16,128 nt of DNA from Terriglobales bacterium (GTDB lineage: Bacteria > Acidobacteriota > Terriglobia > Terriglobales > Acidobacteriaceae): the NCBI GenBank assembly GCA_030043575.1, contig JASHXK010000094.1:1-16128 (forward strand), in the 5' to 3' direction. Below, in pieces: positions 6,194 to 13,126 of this stretch. The position numbers were made by a program, and so were the translations under genes. Within the stretch, counting starts at the first letter, position 1. Each line of letters begins with the position of its first letter. Under the pieces are notes generated by a model. That model did no database searches and was not told where the DNA came from. It worked only from the letters and a program-made list of their open reading frames with translations.

Positions 6194-6976
6194 TTACTGC
6201 CCGACCTTTGCGTGGTTTGCCGCGCCTGTCAACGATCGCAGAAACTCCGCTACGGCCGCGGCTTCGCGCCCACGATTCTGTTCGACGCATTGCACAATCG
6301 CGCTGCCTACCACCGCAGCGTCGGCAAAGCTGCCTACTTCTGCAAACTGCTCCGGAGTGGAAACCCCAAATCCCACCGCAATCGGCAGCTTGGTAAAACC
6401 GCGCAACCGCTCCACCAGCGTCCGCGCATCGCTCGTCAATTCCTGCCGAGCTCCCGTAATTCCGGTTCGCGAGATCGCATACACAAATCCACGCGAATGC
6501 TTGGCAATCGCGCGCAACCGTTCATCGGTGCTTGTCGGAGCCGCCAGAAACACTGGCGCCAGTTGGTGGATTTTCATCGCCTGCAGATAGTCGCCGGCTT
6601 CCTCCACCGGAAGATCGGTCACCAGCGCGCCATCAACTCCCGCCGTAGCTGCCGCCGCGCAGAACCTGTCCAGTCCATATTGCAAAATTGGATTCAGATA
6701 AGAAAAGATGATGAGCCCGGCTTCAGACTGCTCGCGAATGCGCTTGGCTGCTCCCAAGACGCCTTCTAAAGTCGCACCATGCTGCAGCGCTCGCTCACTG
6801 GCACGCTGAATCACCGGCCCATCGGCTACCGGATCGCTAAATGGCACGCCTAGCTCGATTACATCCGCGCCCGCACCAATCGCCGCCAACGCCACTTCGC
6901 GCGAGGTATCGAGATCCGGGTCGCCGCACGTTATGTACGCCACCAGCCCTGGCCGCTTTTTGAACCGAATCGCCAA
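6194..6976 (-). CDS. trpA: Tryptophan synthase alpha subunit
   Basis: Cleaves indole-3-glycerol phosphate to indole and glyceraldehyde 3-phosphate and channels indole to TrpB. It has 260 residues forming a TIM barrel. The signature ELGVPFSDPVADGPVIQ (41-57) holds catalytic Glu41 and Asp52 (E49 and D60 of the Salmonella enzyme). ISRTGITGAR and VGFGVSTPEQ form the phosphate-binding part. The start is TTG at 6976. An in-frame stop lies immediately upstream, so no earlier start is possible, and a GAGGG motif sits six bases away. The gap to trpB is 102 bases, unusually long for this pair, and is filled by an inverted repeat. Confidence 0.95.
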   Translation of the reverse strand: MAIRFKKRPGLVAYITCGDPDLDTSREVALAAIGAGADVIELGVPFSDPVADGPVIQRASERALQHGATLEGVLGAAKRIREQSEAGLIIFSYLNPILQYGLDRFCAAAATAGVDGALVTDLPVEEAGDYLQAMKIHQLAPVFLAAPTSTDERLRAIAKHSRGFVYAISRTGITGARQELTSDARTLVERLRGFTKLPIAVGFGVSTPEQFAEVGSFADAAVVGSAIVQCVEQNRGREAAAVAEFLRSLTGAANHAKVGQ

Positions 6977-6995
6977 TTATTCCCTCGGATTCTTA

Positions 6996-7068
6996 ACCAC
7001 AGAGGCACGGAGACACAGAGGGTTTTGGTTTTTGATTCGTCTTCCCTGTGTCTCGGTGTCTCTGTGGT
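6996..7068. repeat. Long inverted repeat between trpB and trpA
   Basis: The arm ACCACAGAGGCACGGAGACA (6996-7015, continuing to 7018) pairs with its near-exact reverse complement ending at 7068 (TGTCTCTGTGGT). Only about two mismatches occur in a stem of some 22 bp, around a loop of about 26 bases. ACCACAGAG(A/G)CAC is a dispersed repeat motif I recognise from many environmental bacterial genomes. It lies inside the trp run and should form a very stable RNA hairpin. No T-run follows in the minus-strand direction, so it is not a standard terminator. Confidence 0.8.
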
Positions 7069-7078
7069 GAAAACCAAA

Positions 7079-8332
7079 CTAAAACTGCAGCTTCTCCCGC
7101 AAAATCCCGATATCCTTGTCCCCGCGCCCTGACACATTTACTACCACAATGTCAGACTGCGACATTGTAGGAACCCGTTGGATGCACTCCGCTACCGCAT
7201 GGGCTGACTCCAGCGCGGGGATAATCCCCTCCAGCCTCGCCAATGCTTGGCAGGCATCCAGCGCTGCCTCATCGCTAGCGGAGACGTACTCCGCTCGTCC
7301 CTCATCGTGCAGCAGCGCGTGCTCCGGGCCGATCGCCGGGTAATCCAGGCCCGCGGAAACCGAGTGGGTTGCGGCAATTTGCCCGGCTGTGTCCTGCAGA
7401 ACATAGGAATAGGTTCCCTGCAACACTCCGGGACCGCCGCCATCGAAGCGCGCCGCGTGCTCACCCAGCGCGTGTCCGCGTCCGCCGGCTTCCACTCCAA
7501 TCAGCTTCACATCCTGGTCCTTAATGAAGTCGAAAAATATTCCAATGGCGTTTGAGCCGCCGCCGACGCAGGCAATCACTGCCGACGGCAGGCGCCCTTC
7601 CGCCTTCAGAATCTGCTTGCGCGCCTCCTGCCCGATCACGCGATGAAAGTCGCGTACCATCGTCGGATAGGGATGGGCTCCCAGCACGCTGCCCAGCAGA
7701 TAGTGCGTGGTGCGAACATTCGTCACCCAGTCGCGCATGGCCTCGTTGATCGCATCTTTCAAGGTGCGCGATCCCGAGTCCACGCCCCGCACCTCAGCGC
7801 CCAGCAAGCGCATGCGAAAGACATTCAGTTCCTGCCGCCGCATGTCTTCCGTGCCCATGTAGACGACGCACTCCATACCGAACAGTGCACAGACGGTGGC
7901 CGTCGCCACGCCGTGCTGGCCCGCTCCAGTCTCGGCGATGATGCGATGCTTGCCCATGCGCCGCGCCAGCAGCGCTTGTCCGATACAGTTGTTGATTTTG
8001 TGCGCGCCGGTGTGCAGCAGGTCTTCGCGCTTCAGGTAGATCTTCGCGCCGCCCAGTTGTTGCGTCAGCCGCTGTGCAAAGAACAGCGGCGTCGGCCTGC
8101 CGGCAAAATCGGCCAGCAGCCCGCGGAACTCGTCGCGAAAGGACTTATCCCGGCGCGCCAGGGCATACGCCTTGTCCAGTTCGTGCAATGCCGCCATCAG
8201 CGTCTCGGGAACGTAGCGTCCGCCATAAACGCCAAAGCGCCCAGCAGTGCTGCGACGGCGTTCTGGCTTGCTGTCGGCGGGTGCCGGCTTCACTGAAGGC
8301 ATTTCCGAGTCGTTGCTGGCCGTCTCTTCCAT
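7079..8332 (-). CDS. trpB: Tryptophan synthase beta subunit
   Basis: A PLP enzyme that condenses indole with L-serine to give tryptophan; cytoplasmic alpha2-beta2 complex with TrpA. It has 417 residues. The PLP lysine is K112 in HTGAHKINN. The catalytic Glu is E134 in AETGAGQHG, the phosphate-binding loop is GGGSNAIG (257-264), and VSGRGDKD lies near the C-terminus. It belongs to the classic TrpB1 form. Residues 1-30 are a polar Ser/Pro/Glu/Arg extension before [15 protein letters not shown], where most TrpB proteins begin, so the N-terminus is about 25-30 residues longer than usual. A later in-frame ATG at 8302 would shorten it. The ATG at 8332 shares one base with the trpF stop (TGATG), which favours the longer form. 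Confidence 0.95.
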   Translation of the reverse strand: MEETASNDSEMPSVKPAPADSKPERRRSTAGRFGVYGGRYVPETLMAALHELDKAYALARRDKSFRDEFRGLLADFAGRPTPLFFAQRLTQQLGGAKIYLKREDLLHTGAHKINNCIGQALLARRMGKHRIIAETGAGQHGVATATVCALFGMECVVYMGTEDMRRQELNVFRMRLLGAEVRGVDSGSRTLKDAINEAMRDWVTNVRTTHYLLGSVLGAHPYPTMVRDFHRVIGQEARKQILKAEGRLPSAVIACVGGGSNAIGIFFDFIKDQDVKLIGVEAGGRGHALGEHAARFDGGGPGVLQGTYSYVLQDTAGQIAATHSVSAGLDYPAIGPEHALLHDEGRAEYVSASDEAALDACQALARLEGIIPALESAHAVAECIQRVPTMSQSDIVVVNVSGRGDKDIGILREKLQF

Positions 8333-9009
8333 CACCCACTCTGCTTTCCAGAACTCTCCGCCTGCCGCGCCGCAGCAACGAAGTGGCGCAGCTTCGACGT
8401 GCTCTTTTTCCCGGGCTCGTATTCCACTCCGGAAACCACGTCTACGCCCCACGGTTCCAGCATCGCGATCGCTTGCCCGACGTTGTCCGCATCCAATCCA
8501 CCGGCGATGATCAACGGTAGCGCCGCGCGAATTTTCGCTGCCAGCGGCTGCACCTGCTCCCACGCAAACGGCTTTCCCGTCCCTCCGGGCTGATCGGCCG
8601 AACCCGAGTCCAGCAGAATCGCGTCCAGGTAGGCGCCCTTCGCCAAATAGCTGGCAAGCTTTTCCTCGCCCGACTCCAGGAGATCCGCGGCATGCAGCGT
8701 CTTGATAATCTGGCGTCCTCCCAGCGTCTGGCGGAATTCCTTCATCAGCTCCGGCGGCTCGTCGCCATGCAGTTGTACTCCGGTAAAAGGGATTTGCGAG
8801 ACGATTTCGCCCACGCGGCGGGGATGCTCATCGACAAAGACACCGACGGTTTCAACATCCCGCGACAGCGATTCAACAATGTCTGACGCCACGGCGATGT
8901 CAACCTGCCGCGGACTGGGAGCGAAGATAAATCCCAACGCGCTGGCTCCCGCGGCCAGACTTGCGCGCGCATCTTCCATGGTTGTCGTGCCACAAATCTT
9001 GATCCACAT
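8332..9009 (-). CDS. trpF: Phosphoribosylanthranilate isomerase
   Basis: Isomerises N-(5-phosphoribosyl)anthranilate to CdRP, the TrpC substrate. It has 225 residues forming a single-domain TIM barrel. The catalytic base and acid are C6 in WIKICGTT and D134 in [14 protein letters not shown] (77-84) and [12 protein letters not shown] form the phosphate-binding side. An in-frame GTG at 9015 overlaps the trpC stop, but GAGGTG (9013-9018) is ideally placed for the ATG at 9009, so that start was chosen. The gap to trpC is two bases and the overlap with trpB is one base, indicating tight coupling. It is a separate protein, not fused to TrpC as in enteric bacteria. Confidence 0.95.
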   Translation of the reverse strand: MWIKICGTTTMEDARASLAAGASALGFIFAPSPRQVDIAVASDIVESLSRDVETVGVFVDEHPRRVGEIVSQIPFTGVQLHGDEPPELMKEFRQTLGGRQIIKTLHAADLLESGEEKLASYLAKGAYLDAILLDSGSADQPGGTGKPFAWEQVQPLAAKIRAALPLIIAGGLDADNVGQAIAMLEPWGVDVVSGVEYEPGKKSTSKLRHFVAAARQAESSGKQSG

Positions 9010-9011
9010 AA

Positions 9012-9812
9012 TCACCTCGCGAAAACTGCCTGGCCCAGCAATCCCCGAAGTGCATCGCCCGGCTTCACCGCTCGCATTAGCGACTCGCCGATCAGAAATG
9101 CGTCGAACCCCGCCTGACGCAGGCGAGCGATGTCTGCAACCGTCTCGATTCCGCTCTCGGCGACTTTTACCGCACCCTCGGGTATACGCTCCACAAGCCG
9201 TAAGGAAGTCTTGAGATCCACCTGAAAGGTGTGCAGATCCCGGTTGTTAATGCCGACGAGCTCGAAACCAGCATTGAGGGCGCGCTGCAATTCGACGGCA
9301 TCGTGGACCTCGCAGAGCACATCAAGGTCGGCCTCCCGCGCACAAGCTCCCAGGCGGATCAACTCAGACTCGCTCAACGCGGCAACGATCAATAGAATCG
9401 CATCGGCGCCACCCGCCCGCGCCTCCAATACCTGAAATTCGTCGACAATGAAGTCCTTGCGCAGGCAGGGCAGCTTCGTCTCCGCCGATGCGATCGCCAG
9501 ATTTTGCAGTGAGCCCTGGAAATATTCTTCCTCGGTCAAGATGGAAAGTGCTGCAGCGCCTGCTCGTTCCAGCTCACGAGCCAATTCGGCTACAACAAAA
9601 TTCTCGCGGATCAATCCTTTCGAAGGGGAGGCCTTCTTCAGTTCGGCAATGACTGCGGTGCCGGAGGCTGCCCGCTGTTGCAAAGTCCTGCGAAATCCTC
9701 TGGGCTGATGACGCTCCGCCTGAAGGGTCAGCCCGCGCAAATCGACAGACGCTTTGTTGGCAGCGACCCTGCGACGGCTGGCAGTGACGATTTCTTCTAA
9801 TCTGGTTGCCAC
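9012..9812 (-). CDS. trpC: Indole-3-glycerol phosphate synthase
   Basis: Converts CdRP to indole-3-glycerol phosphate with loss of CO2 and water. It has 266 residues with an N-terminal helical extension (1-50) and a TIM barrel. Active-site motifs are IAELKKASPSKG (E57, K59, S62), LRKDFIVDEFQ (general acid K119), VLCEVHD (E168), VGINNRDL and AESGI. The start is GTG at 9812; no good Shine-Dalgarno precedes it. A TATACT box lies only 10-15 bases upstream, so a nearly leaderless transcript is possible. First gene of the visible trp run. No trpE, trpG or trpD lies upstream, so the pathway is split in this genome. Confidence 0.94.
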   Translation of the reverse strand: MATRLEEIVTASRRRVAANKASVDLRGLTLQAERHQPRGFRRTLQQRAASGTAVIAELKKASPSKGLIRENFVVAELARELERAGAAALSILTEEEYFQGSLQNLAIASAETKLPCLRKDFIVDEFQVLEARAGGADAILLIVAALSESELIRLGACAREADLDVLCEVHDAVELQRALNAGFELVGINNRDLHTFQVDLKTSLRLVERIPEGAVKVAESGIETVADIARLRQAGFDAFLIGESLMRAVKPGDALRGLLGQAVFAR

Positions 9813-10161
9813 GGATGCAAAAAGTATACCTGCTTACGCTACCCGCGGCGCCGCTCGACTCAATCAGTAAAAGCCGCAGCACCATGGCAGGGCGCGTTGC
9901 CGAGGGATGTCCCCGATGAAGAATACATTCTGCATTACGCCGTAATGGCGGCATTCCCGAGCACGCCGAGGCTCTTAGAGTTTGTCTTGGGAAGTCTCAA
10001 ATAGCAAGCATGAGGCGCTGTCGGTGACGGCCTCACCGCCGAACCGATTGGCTATCGCGCGCGTCGTCAAGCGGGAAAACAGTTGAGCGAACCCGGCAGC
10101 GCGGAGTATCTGCACAAGATCGAAACGAGTCATCCCGGACCACGTCCGTCCAGCTCCCGAT
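9813..10161. other. Intergenic region upstream of trpC, no convincing gene
   Basis: This stretch should contain the trp promoter. A minus-strand TATACT box (9822-9827) is the only promoter-like element and lacks a clear -35. A 15-base palindrome lies at 9933-9947. A 52-codon minus-strand frame (10133-9975) begins with MTRFDLVQIL but has no ribosome site and no recognisable family. It is not called. No leader peptide with Trp codons, T-box or attenuator was recognised. Confidence 0.45.
9933..9947. promoter_or_regulatory. Palindrome CATTACG-C-CGTAATG upstream of trpC
   Basis: Two 7-base half-sites in perfect inversion around one central base, 121 bases upstream of the trpC start. The size fits an operator for a dimeric repressor or activator. 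It does not match an operator I can name, and a chance or repeat-derived origin is possible. Confidence 0.3.
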
Positions 10162-10452
10162 TTACGATCCGAACTCGGAGCGGACATTGCGCCAGGCGTT
10201 GACGCTGCGCCGCTCGGCTTCTTCGGCGAAGCCTTCACCCAGTTTCTGCAGCGTGCCAAAGATCTGCATTCCCTTGCGTAGATAGTCCGGAGCACTCTCC
10301 CAGACCGCTTCAAACTTCTCCGGATATTCGGACGCCAGCACCGCCAGCCCGGCCGCCGCTAGAGCCATCCCCGCAGGCCGGCGCCGCGAAATCAACAGCA
10401 CCGCGCCCGCGCCAATCGATCCAAATATGACCGCCTTCTTCCAATTCTGCAT
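10162..10452 (-). CDS. Small membrane protein of unknown function
   Basis: A 96-residue protein not assigned to a known family. Two short hydrophobic segments (about 7-22 and 27-41) are separated by a basic turn (SRRRPAG), which suggests a membrane hairpin with that turn in the cytoplasm. Residues 42-96 form a charged, probably helical soluble tail (YPEKFEAVWESAPDYLRKG..., then EEAERRS). The ATG at 10452 is supported by GAGGTG five bases upstream. It lies 67 bases after the secreted-protein gene on the same strand, so the two may be co-transcribed. Base composition resembles its neighbours. Confidence 0.75.
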   Translation of the reverse strand: MQNWKKAVIFGSIGAGAVLLISRRRPAGMALAAAGLAVLASEYPEKFEAVWESAPDYLRKGMQIFGTLQKLGEGFAEEAERRSVNAWRNVRSEFGS

Positions 10453-10519
10453 GCTTCACCTCGATACGGCACCGAAATAGATTAGAGCAACTCTGGAGGC
10501 TTCTCGTTGTATGGCGAAC

Positions 10520-11266
10520 CTACTTCCCGTCGGCATTGCCAGGCGCGGGATTGACAATCAACAACCAGCCGCTGCCGCCATGAATCTCGACATTTTTCGT
10601 TGATTGCAGTGTCATTTGTCCCAGCGGCGGCGCGTTTCCCGCACGGACCAGCGTGGTATCCGGAAGATCGTAGACGCCACAAGCTGTCGTGGCGAAGACC
10701 CACAAGGCCTGGATGTCGCTATTGATCTGCGAATCGTCGCAGTTTTCGGCATTCTGCAGTTTCCCCCAGACGCCTTTGCCATCCCACACGCCAACTTTCC
10801 CCCGGTCGGACTCAACATAGCCTCTCGCGCGAAACACGTACTCCCCGCCGATTTGCCGCGTAACCCACGCGTCGGAAGGGTCCTGGTCCGTATTGTTACC
10901 GGAGGGTAGCCCCGCGTTGAAAACGCTTTTGGAACCAGCCACGGCACGCAGGCTCACGTTGAGTGGAATGTTGTGGTGCACGTCCTGAAGTTGATCAAAC
11001 TGCAGCACGATACTGGAGCTGCCCGCGCCCGGTTTCTTCGCGCTGACCACGTGTCCAGTCACATGGGATCCGGACTTGATGACCGCCCCGGAAGGCAATC
11101 GCAACTCCTGCATCAGCTTGCCATCGATCTTTTGTCCTGCCTTGCTGCCCTTGGCGCTAATTGTCGAGCCGACCGAGACCGGCAACGCGGTTCCGGCAGG
11201 AAGAGTTTGAGCAACCAGCGCGCTGCCGAAACACAACAATGCGAATGCAAGTTTTGACGAGAGCAT
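10520..11266 (-). CDS. Secreted protein of unknown function, acidobacterial type
   Basis: 248 residues. A signal peptide is visible: K5, a hydrophobic core (6-18) and a likely cleavage site after Ala19 (LVA/Q). The Cys12 inside the core is not in a lipobox context, so a lipoprotein is unlikely. The mature N-terminus, TLPAGTALPVSVGSTISAKG, begins a beta-rich domain (about 20-110) with KAGQKIDGKL and LPSGAVIKSGSHVTGHV. It resembles repeated 'LPAGT...G..V.G.V' segments seen in acidobacterial exported proteins and VirB10/TrbI-like beta domains. The second half (130-248) has Cys176 and Cys196, which could form a disulphide. No Shine-Dalgarno is seen at the ATG 11266. The role is unknown; cell-envelope function is inference. 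Confidence 0.78.
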   Translation of the reverse strand: MLSSKLAFALLCFGSALVAQTLPAGTALPVSVGSTISAKGSKAGQKIDGKLMQELRLPSGAVIKSGSHVTGHVVSAKKPGAGSSSIVLQFDQLQDVHHNIPLNVSLRAVAGSKSVFNAGLPSGNNTDQDPSDAWVTRQIGGEYVFRARGYVESDRGKVGVWDGKGVWGKLQNAENCDDSQINSDIQALWVFATTACGVYDLPDTTLVRAGNAPPLGQMTLQSTKNVEIHGGSGWLLIVNPAPGNADGK

Positions 11267-11383
11267 AGAGGATATAAGAAGGAAACCAGACGATTGTACC
11301 GCCCCACGGTGGATCGAGGAATCCTCCGGTTGTTATTGCCGGCAGACACTTATTCCTCGATCACTTTCCAACCTTGGCGAGGC

Positions 11384-11447
11384 TGTCATCCTGAGCGCAG
11401 TGAGGCTGCAAGGCAGCCGAGCGAAGTCGAAGGACCCCTATCGTGCC
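11384..11447 (+). repeat. GTCATCCTGAGCG...CGAAGGACCCCTA dispersed repeat, copy 1
   Basis: Left end CTGTCATCCTGAGCG, right end CGAAGGACCCCTA. Between them lies an inner hairpin, GGCTGC-AA-GGCAGCC. The right end has the form seen in copy 2 (AAGGACCCCTAT), while the inner palindromes differ. This type of repeat is widespread in environmental bacterial genomes; no function is established that I can cite. Confidence 0.75.
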
Positions 11448-11492
11448 GTTACTCTTCCCTCGTTCACCCGTCACCGCTTGATCTCCAGGCAA

Positions 11493-11545
11493 CTGTCATC
11501 CTGAGCGAGGACTTCAGTCCGAGTCAAAGGACCCCTATAGTGGCA
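11493..11545 (+). repeat. GTCATCCTGAGCG...AAAGGACCCCTA dispersed repeat, copy 2
   Basis: Left end CTGTCATCCTGAGCGAG, right end AAAGGACCCCTATAGTGGC, with the inner hairpin GGACT-TC-AGTCC. It is in the same orientation as copy 1 and ends about 30 bases from the glyA stop, so it forms part of the glyA 3' untranslated region. No T-run for intrinsic termination is present. Confidence 0.75.
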
Positions 11546-11575
11546 CGGTCTCACATGACACCCAATAGCCAGAAG

Positions 11576-12865
11576 TTACGCCTTCACTGTCTCCGCATGT
11601 TTGGCGCGGCGCGTGGCATACAGCGGGAATGCCTCGGCCAGCTCCAGCACCTCGCGGCGAATGCGCGCCAGCAAGCCCTTGTCGGTGCGGTTGTGCAGCA
11701 CCTCGGAGATCCACTTGCCCACCTGCCGCATCTCGCCCTCCTTCATGCCGCGGGTGGTCAGCGCGGGCGTACCGATGCGGATGCCGCTGGGTTTCAGCGG
11801 AGGATTGGTGTCGAACGGAATCGCGTTCTTGTTGACCGTGATGCCCGCCTCGTGCAGCGCATTCTCGGCTTCCGAGCCCAGCATGCCTTTGGCGAAAACA
11901 TTCACCAGCATCAGGTGCGTGTCGGTGCCGCCGGAGACGATGTGGAAGCCTTCGTCGGCCAGCGTCTGCGCCAGGACCTTGGCGTTGGCAACGATCTGCC
12001 GCGCGTAGTCTTTGAAGCCCGGCTGCATCGCCTCATGGAAGCAGACTGCCTTGGCCGCCATGATGTGCACCAGCGGACCACCCTGCATTCCGGGGAAGAC
12101 GACCTTGTCGATTTCTTTGGCGTAGTCGGCTTTCGACAAGATCATTCCTGCGCGTGGGCCGCGCAGCGTCTTGTGCGTAGTAGTGGTCACGATCTGCGCG
12201 TGCGGCACCGGCGAAGGGTGCGCGCCGCCGGCAACCAGTCCGGCGAAGTGCGCCATATCGACCAGATAAATCGCGCCCACTTTATCGGCGATCTGCCGCA
12301 TGCGCGAGAAGTCGATGATGCGCGGATAGGCGCTGCCGCCGCCGATGATCAGCTTTGGCCGTTCGCGCTCGGCAATCTGCTCCAGCTCGTCATAATCGAT
12401 GGTCTCGGTTTCTTTGGTGACGCCGTAAGGAACGATCTTGTAGGTCTTACCGGAGAAGTTCAGCGGATGGCCGTGCGTGAGGTGGCCGCCGTGCGCGAGG
12501 TTCAATCCAAGAACTGTGTCGCCCGGCTGAATCACCGCTGCATATGCCGCCATGTTGGCGGTTGACCCGGAATGCGGCTGCACGTTGGCGTGCTCGGCGC
12601 CGAAGAGCTGCTTGGCGCGATCACGCGCCAGGTTCTCCACCACGTCCGTGAATTCGCAACCGCCGTAGTAGCGTTTGCCGGGATATCCCTCGGCATACTT
12701 GTTGGTGAAGACCGAGCCTGCAGCCTCCAGCACGGCCTCGCTCACAAAGTTTTCCGAAGCGATCAATTCCAGCCCTTCATGCTGCCGCCGCTCTTCGTTC
12801 TCGATGGCCTCGGCAATTTGCGGATCGACTTCTGCCAGCGGGCGCTCCATAGGATTGCTATTCAT
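11576..12865 (-). CDS. glyA: Serine hydroxymethyltransferase
   Basis: A PLP enzyme that interconverts serine and glycine with transfer of a one-carbon unit to tetrahydrofolate; cytoplasmic. It has 429 residues, normal for bacterial SHMT. Family motifs run in order: [18 protein letters not shown] (34-51), [17 protein letters not shown] (55-71), [11 protein letters not shown] (94-104), [12 protein letters not shown] (201-212, with PLP-stacking and cofactor residues D203 and H206), and [14 protein letters not shown] (227-240) with the PLP Lys232. [13 protein letters not shown] lies near the C-terminus. The ATG at 12865 has AAGGA eight bases upstream. A TACAAT box (12897-12902, minus strand) could be its -10, without a good -35. 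It stands alone, with repeats on both sides. Confidence 0.96.
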   Translation of the reverse strand: MNSNPMERPLAEVDPQIAEAIENEERRQHEGLELIASENFVSEAVLEAAGSVFTNKYAEGYPGKRYYGGCEFTDVVENLARDRAKQLFGAEHANVQPHSGSTANMAAYAAVIQPGDTVLGLNLAHGGHLTHGHPLNFSGKTYKIVPYGVTKETETIDYDELEQIAERERPKLIIGGGSAYPRIIDFSRMRQIADKVGAIYLVDMAHFAGLVAGGAHPSPVPHAQIVTTTTHKTLRGPRAGMILSKADYAKEIDKVVFPGMQGGPLVHIMAAKAVCFHEAMQPGFKDYARQIVANAKVLAQTLADEGFHIVSGGTDTHLMLVNVFAKGMLGSEAENALHEAGITVNKNAIPFDTNPPLKPSGIRIGTPALTTRGMKEGEMRQVGKWISEVLHNRTDKGLLARIRREVLELAEAFPLYATRRAKHAETVKA

Positions 12866-12922
12866 GATTCCGTCCTTCGATTTCTATTGCCTGATAATTG
12901 TAGCGCGTGGAGTAGGGTGGGA

Positions 12923-12981
12923 ATGTGAGACCTAACCAACAAGCATGTGTCCAATGCCCGTAGACGGATGGCATCTCACAT
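12923..12981. other. Spaced inverted repeat upstream of glyA
   Basis: ATGTGAGA (12923-12930) and TCTCACAT (12974-12981) are perfect 8-base reverse complements separated by 43 bases. They lie 58-116 bases before the glyA start. They could be two half-sites for a DNA-looping regulator or the base of a leader stem. No known riboswitch core was recognised between them. Confidence 0.3.
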
Positions 12982-13022
12982 AAGAGCCGTCCTAGGTCGT
13001 CTCGCAAGTTGATCCAGCTTCG

Positions 13023-13080
13023 TATCAGGGCATGACTTCAGTCATGCTGCCAACTTTTCAGTAGAATCTGGCTTCAGCCC
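13023..13080. repeat. REP-like double palindrome
   Basis: GTATCAGGGCATGACT leads into a perfect hairpin GCATGACT-TC-AGTCATGC (13030-13047). A second small hairpin, GGCT-TC-AGCC (13070-13079), follows. Two short stems with TC loops in tandem resemble REP/BIME-type elements. The first 16 bases match the element at 4918 apart from one base. It lies downstream of the zinc-ribbon gene (ends 13127, minus) and upstream of glyA. Confidence 0.6.
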
Positions 13081-13126
13081 ATGTGGCCCGGTACTCTCGG
13101 AATCCTCGGCCACCACCGCGCCCGAA

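Larger units (their letters stand above)
11267..11575. other. Intergenic region with two dispersed repeats, no gene
   Basis: Lies between glyA (ends 11576, minus) and the secreted-protein gene (starts 11266, minus). More than one third is occupied by two copies of the GTCATCCTGAGCG repeat family, listed separately. The rest shows no open frame with a ribosome site and no clear promoter. Confidence 0.6.

Noticed and set aside
6996..7068. Rho-independent terminator between trpB and trpA
   Set aside because: No T-run follows the stem in the minus-strand direction, and the sequence matches a dispersed repeat motif.
9975..10133. Possible 52-residue minus-strand protein upstream of trpC
   Set aside because: No ribosome site and no known family; the longer version overlaps the 96-residue membrane-protein gene in another frame.
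10520..11266. Lipoprotein signal on the secreted protein
   Set aside because: Cys12 sits within the hydrophobic core with Leu before it, not in a lipobox; a standard cleavage site follows Ala19.
11294..12565. Long plus-strand open frame (over 400 codons) opposite glyA
   Set aside because: It is antisense to a full-length, motif-complete SHMT. Its product is His/Arg-rich with no domain, as expected for the complement of a GC-rich gene.
12866..13126. Riboswitch upstream of glyA
   Set aside because: Inverted repeats are present, but no conserved glycine, SAM or tetrahydrofolate riboswitch core could be recognised by eye.
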